A DNA stretch of 64,000 nt from Microvirga sp. 17 mud 1-3 (lineage in GTDB: Bacteria > Pseudomonadota > Alphaproteobacteria > Rhizobiales > Beijerinckiaceae), in contig NZ_CP029481.1 of assembly GCF_003151255.1 (NCBI RefSeq), forward strand, positions 1,550,001-1,614,000. Reading direction: 5' to 3'. The translations under genes were made by a program, and so were the position numbers. Below, piece after piece: positions 60,712 through 64,000 of this stretch; the first letter of the stretch is position 1, and each line of letters starts with the position of its first letter. The notes beneath the pieces are model-generated. The model was not told the origin of the DNA. It did not search any database and saw only the letters and a list, made by a program, of their open reading frames with translations.

Positions 60712-62481
60712 ATGAACATCTCCAGAGGACGGCACGGGCAGGAAGCGGCTATCCCTTTGGTCTGCGCGCTGCTCGTGATCACCTTCGTGGCGCTACAGTT
60801 CCTAGCGACCCCGGCGGCGCTCGGCAGCCTCAGTCTGCTCGCGCCCCCCGAGACGTCCAGCCCGCGCGACACGCTCGAGGATTTCCGGAACAACGCTCGC
60901 CGAGCGACCTCCCTCCTCATGGATGCCTATCGGGAGAATGCTGCCGAGCCGGGCCTGTTCTGGAGCCGGAGCGTCAAGGACAAGGTCAAGGAAGCTGAGG
61001 CGCTCCTGGGGCGTGCGTCCAGGGCCCTCGACCTGCGGAACGTGCCGCCCGTCGAGCTTGACCACCGGCGGCTGGAAGCGACCCTGCTCCTGAAGGAGGT
61101 CCTCGACCGCCTGCCGCTGCCGGACACTGCGGCCATTCCAGGCAGCGAGGCCATCGCCAAGGGCCCGATCCCAAGCTGGCGCATTCCCGGCACCGAGATC
61201 CGGATCGTCCGCATGACGGAAGGCCCGCATGCAGGCGAGTATCTTTTCTCCAGCGAAACCGTGGACCAGTTGGACGATGTCTACCGAGTCATTCGTGATC
61301 AGCCGGACATCAGCGGCGCCACCTCGGACTTCTACGATTTCTTCAGCCAGTCACCCGGCCAGCTTCTCCCGCCGAAATGGTTCACGCTGATCGAGAAGTT
61401 GCCGCCCACCTTCCGGCACGAAATCGCCGGGCAGGCCATCTGGCAATGGATCGGCCTGTGCCTGCTGATCGGCTTGTCTGCCTGGGCGGTTCTCATGGTG
61501 CGACGTCTGGCCAGAAGGGCGACATCGAGCCATGACCATGCGGGCTTCATGTCCCTGCTGGCGACCGTCCTGACGCCCGGGGCAATCGCCGTGGCCAGCA
61601 TCGCGATCGTCACGCTCGCCGATTACGAGATCAACCTCACCGGGCGCGTCAATGACATCGTGGGGCAGATCGGGCAGGGCATTGCCTATGCGGCCGTCGT
61701 CGTGGCGGTGATGAAATTCTCCAACGGCTTGGCGAACCACCTCACATTCTCCCGCTCGGAGAGCATCGACGCGCATCTGGCGCGGGCGGCCGTGCGGATC
61801 GGCGGCATCGTCGTGAGCATCGTCCTCCTGATCTATGGCGCTTCCTATCTGGGGATTCCGCTCGCCGGCCTCCTGGCGGGTCTCGGTGTCGGCGGCCTTG
61901 CGGTGGCGCTGGCCGCGAAGCCGACGCTCGAGAATTTCATCGGCGGCCTGATCCTCTATGCCGACAGGCCCGTGCGGGTCGGGGACCTGTGTCGCTTCGG
62001 CTCTCTCGAAGGGCGCGTGCAGGAGATCGGCATCCGCTCCACCCGCATCCGGGGGCTCGACCGATCCCTGATCACGATCCCCAACGCTACCTTCGTGAAC
62101 ATGAACATCATCAACCTGACCAACCGGGACCGGATGCCCTATGTCAGGACCGTCGGCCTGCAGGCCACCGGCAGCGCGGCCATCCGCCAGGAGGTGGAGG
62201 TGATCGCCGCGACCGTGGCGGAGCATCCGCGGATCGAGCCGACATCGATCCAGGTCCGGCTGCGCGAGGTGCACGAAGAGAAGCCGAAGGCCGAGATCCA
62301 GGCCCTCATCATGACATCCCGCTGGGACGATTTCCTGAAGATCCAGCAGGATCTCGACCTGATGCTGCGCGACAGGCTCATGGCCATGAAAGAGATCGAG
62401 CCGGCCGCCGACGATTCCAATGTCTATCCGCTCAAGGAACTGGGCGAGGCCGAGGGCCCGAAAGCCTCCACGGCCTCCTGA
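60712..62481 (+). CDS. MscS-family mechanosensitive channel with large periplasmic domain
   Basis: This 589-residue protein has one N-terminal helix (about 13-35), then about 200 residues predicted outside the membrane, then four helices (about 245-430) and the MscS core: LLAGLGVGGLAVALAAKPTLENFIGGLILYADRPVRVGD-type pore and beta domain. The C-terminus is acidic. ATG at 60712 has AGGAT about ten bases upstream. The big periplasmic part differs from the channel at 27.6-29.5 kb and may sense a ligand or the cell wall (inference). Confidence 0.9.
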   Translation: MNISRGRHGQEAAIPLVCALLVITFVALQFLATPAALGSLSLLAPPETSSPRDTLEDFRNNARRATSLLMDAYRENAAEPGLFWSRSVKDKVKEAEALLGRASRALDLRNVPPVELDHRRLEATLLLKEVLDRLPLPDTAAIPGSEAIAKGPIPSWRIPGTEIRIVRMTEGPHAGEYLFSSETVDQLDDVYRVIRDQPDISGATSDFYDFFSQSPGQLLPPKWFTLIEKLPPTFRHEIAGQAIWQWIGLCLLIGLSAWAVLMVRRLARRATSSHDHAGFMSLLATVLTPGAIAVASIAIVTLADYEINLTGRVNDIVGQIGQGIAYAAVVVAVMKFSNGLANHLTFSRSESIDAHLARAAVRIGGIVVSIVLLIYGASYLGIPLAGLLAGLGVGGLAVALAAKPTLENFIGGLILYADRPVRVGDLCRFGSLEGRVQEIGIRSTRIRGLDRSLITIPNATFVNMNIINLTNRDRMPYVRTVGLQATGSAAIRQEVEVIAATVAEHPRIEPTSIQVRLREVHEEKPKAEIQALIMTSRWDDFLKIQQDLDLMLRDRLMAMKEIEPAADDSNVYPLKELGEAEGPKASTAS

Positions 62482-62484
62482 CGC

Positions 62485-62952
62485 CTATTCGATCCGCACG
62501 ATCTCGGCCTCGGTTTGGGCCACGGCGATCTCGTCGCCGACCTGCTTGCCCAGGAGCGCCTGGGCCAGCGGCGACACATACGAAATGCTGCCCTTTGCCG
62601 GGTCCGCTTCGTCCTCTCCGACGATGCGATAGGTCTGGCTCCGCCCGTCCTCCCGCACGAAAGTGACCCGGGACCCGAAGCGGACCTGGGAGAAGTCGGT
62701 CGGATCGGGCACCGGCTCCGCGGTCGACTTGCGGTGGGCCCAGTAGCGCAGGTCGCGGGACACCCGCGCCACCTCACCCTTGTCCTCGGCCTCCTGGGCC
62801 TGCGCGAGCCGCTGTCGCAAATCCTCGATCATCGCGTCAATCTGCGCGAGGCCCTGGGGCGTGACCAGGTTCTGGTGCGGGCTGATGGGCCGGTCCGGCA
62901 AATCCTCGAAGGCCTCTCCGCCTTCACTTTCACGCACAAAGGCACGGCTCAT
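62485..62952 (-). CDS. GreA/GreB-family transcript elongation-type factor
   Basis: This 155-residue protein has a short N-terminal coiled coil (about 40-75, GLAQIDAMIEDLRQRLAQAQEAEDKGEVARV) and a GreA/GreB C-terminal domain (about 95-155, VTFVREDGRSQTYRIVGEDEADPAKGSISYVSPLAQALLGKQVGDEI). The acidic tip of true GreA is poorly kept, so it may be an Rnk/GreB-like regulator rather than a cleavage factor. GGAGGG precedes the ATG at 62952. It ends three bases from the MscS stop. Confidence 0.85.
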   Translation of the reverse strand: MSRAFVRESEGGEAFEDLPDRPISPHQNLVTPQGLAQIDAMIEDLRQRLAQAQEAEDKGEVARVSRDLRYWAHRKSTAEPVPDPTDFSQVRFGSRVTFVREDGRSQTYRIVGEDEADPAKGSISYVSPLAQALLGKQVGDEIAVAQTEAEIVRIE

Positions 62953-63061
62953 CGCAGCAACCCTCCGCTCTTCAGGGAAAACGATTCCAGGCCTGCTTTG
63001 TTCGGCCAAGCTCGTGGGCCGAAAGGGTAGGTGCTGCCCCTCGGAGCAGCGGGATGCGGCC

Positions 63062-64000
63062 CTAAAGGTGATGCTCCCGGCGCAGACGTCCGACGATGCC
63101 GCCCGGGAAGGCGTAGATGCTGACGATGAACAGGATGCCGAGCCACAGGAGCCAGCGGTCCGGGTGGACCAGCTGGGGCAGGAGCGGGATGCCGGCTAGC
63201 GCCTCGCTTGCGGCGCCCATCAGCACCTGAAGGTAGCTCTGGGCCAGTACGAACAGGGTCGCGCCCAGGACGGCACCATACAGGGTGCCCATGCCGCCGA
63301 TCACCACCATGAGCAGGATGTCGATCATGATCGAGAATGACAGGGTCGTGTCGGGGCCGTTATAGCGCAGCCAGAGTGCCATGAGGCCTCCGGCGATCGT
63401 GGCCGCAAGGGCCGAGATCACCGAGGCGGCGGTCCGGTAGGCGACTACCCGGTAGCCGAGAGCCTCGGCCCGGAACTCGTTCTCGCGGATGGCCTGCAGC
63501 ACCCGCCCGAAGGGCGAGTTCACGATGCGCAGCAGGAGAAGGAAGACGAGCAGGGTCACGGCGACGATGAGATAATAGGCGAGGATACGCCCGTTCACCG
63601 TGATCCCGAAGAGGGGCTCCGCCAGCGGCCGGAAGGCCGGGCGCAACTCGGCGGGAAGCTGGAACGAGAGCCCGTCCTCCCCGCCCGTGATGCCCGACAT
63701 CTGGGAGGCCAGGACCGCGGCCGCGGACGCAACCGCCAGGGTGATCATCGAGAAGAAGATGGCGCGCACCCGCAGGGACAGGAGGCCGATGGCAGCCGCC
63801 AGCAGGGCCGAGAGTGCAAGCGCCGCGACCATGCCGAGGGCGACCGATTCCCAGGAGGGACCGAGCCGCTCCAGCGCGATGGCGATCCCGTAGCCGCCGA
63901 TCCCGAAGAACATGGTGTGGGCGAACGAGACGATCCCCGTATAGCCGAGCAGCAGGTCGTAGCTCGCCACCAGAAGGATGAAGACGCAGATCTTGGCCGC
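63062..64000 (-). CDS. livM: Liv-type ABC transporter permease (LivM family), partial
   Basis: This is the C-terminal 312 residues of a LivM-type permease; the 5' end lies beyond the right edge. It shows LLLGYTGIVSFAHTMFFGIGGYG and the ATPase-contact loop GRVLQAIRENEFRAEALGY, with about eight hydrophobic segments. It differs from the LivM at 10 kb. The other Liv genes of this set are presumably just outside the window. Confidence 0.93.
   Translation of the reverse strand, partial: AAKICVFILLVASYDLLLGYTGIVSFAHTMFFGIGGYGIAIALERLGPSWESVALGMVAALALSALLAAAIGLLSLRVRAIFFSMITLAVASAAAVLASQMSGITGGEDGLSFQLPAELRPAFRPLAEPLFGITVNGRILAYYLIVAVTLLVFLLLLRIVNSPFGRVLQAIRENEFRAEALGYRVVAYRTAASVISALAATIAGGLMALWLRYNGPDTTLSFSIMIDILLMVVIGGMGTLYGAVLGATLFVLAQSYLQVLMGAASEALAGIPLLPQLVHPDRWLLWLGILFIVSIYAFPGGIVGRLRREHHL

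Noticed and set aside
1..64000. CRISPR arrays, tRNA or rRNA genes, insertion sequences, integrases
   Set aside because: None was seen: no regular spaced repeats, no tRNA-like 3' ends with cloverleaf arms, no transposase or recombinase motifs.

Overview
The window is GC-rich DNA, almost fully coding, with frequent GTG and TTG starts and strong Shine-Dalgarno (SD) sites. The gene content suggests an aerobic, metabolically versatile alphaproteobacterium: ccoNOQP-ccoGHIS under FixK/FNR-type boxes, many solute-binding-protein transporters, DUF2848 and UPF0317 proteins, and a DctQM fusion. Hyphomicrobiales is my best guess, perhaps a Methylobacteriaceae or Bosea-like genus. This placement is inference. 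I saw no rRNA, tRNA, CRISPR array, insertion sequence or prophage.

Layout. (1) 1-6.2 kb: a divergent OmpR-family response regulator, then dsbD, a DsbA-like oxidoreductase, an L,D-transpeptidase and a TsdA-like dihaem cytochrome. A tandem CTTAAG-N5-CTTAAG box lies between regulator and dsbD, and a terminator follows tsdA. (2) 6.2-16.5 kb: a GntR/FCD regulator divergent from an import and catabolism operon (SDR, complete Liv-type ABC transporter, two more SDRs, a KstD-like flavoprotein, a GST). Two matching operators lie in the divergent promoter. (3) 16.6-18.2 kb: an ABC-F ATPase. (4) 18.5-27.6 kb: a respiratory and stress island with a ba3-type oxidase beside three multihaem c-type cytochromes (seven CXXCH sites), then YbaN/DUF454, a P450 with an unusual I-helix, a tandem universal stress protein, an FmdE-domain protein and a DUF6522-like protein. 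(5) 27.6-30.6 kb: an MscS-type channel and an unknown membrane protein.

(6) 30.7-46.1 kb: a carboxylate/amide catabolic region with two TRAP transporters, LysR and IclR regulators, DUF2848, an amidase broken by one missing G, a UPF0317 hydro-lyase-like protein, an acyl-CoA ligase, two SDRs and a duplicated PPC/DUF296 protein. (7) 46.2-50.0 kb: an HNH nuclease, a flippase-like protein and a PhoD-type phosphatase. (8) 50.0-59.3 kb, minus strand: ccoNOQP and ccoGHIS, followed by an MFS protein carrying the copper-binding motif pair of CcoA. (9) 59.5-64 kb: two small unknown proteins, a second MscS channel, a GreA/GreB-family factor and the start of another Liv permease.

The two terminal oxidases (cbb3 and ba3) plus TsdA point to branched respiration tuned to oxygen. 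The least familiar parts are the P450/Usp/FmdE/DUF6522 group beside the ba3 oxidase and the DUF2848/amidase/UPF0317 TRAP cluster. All family assignments are from reading motifs; no database search was run.
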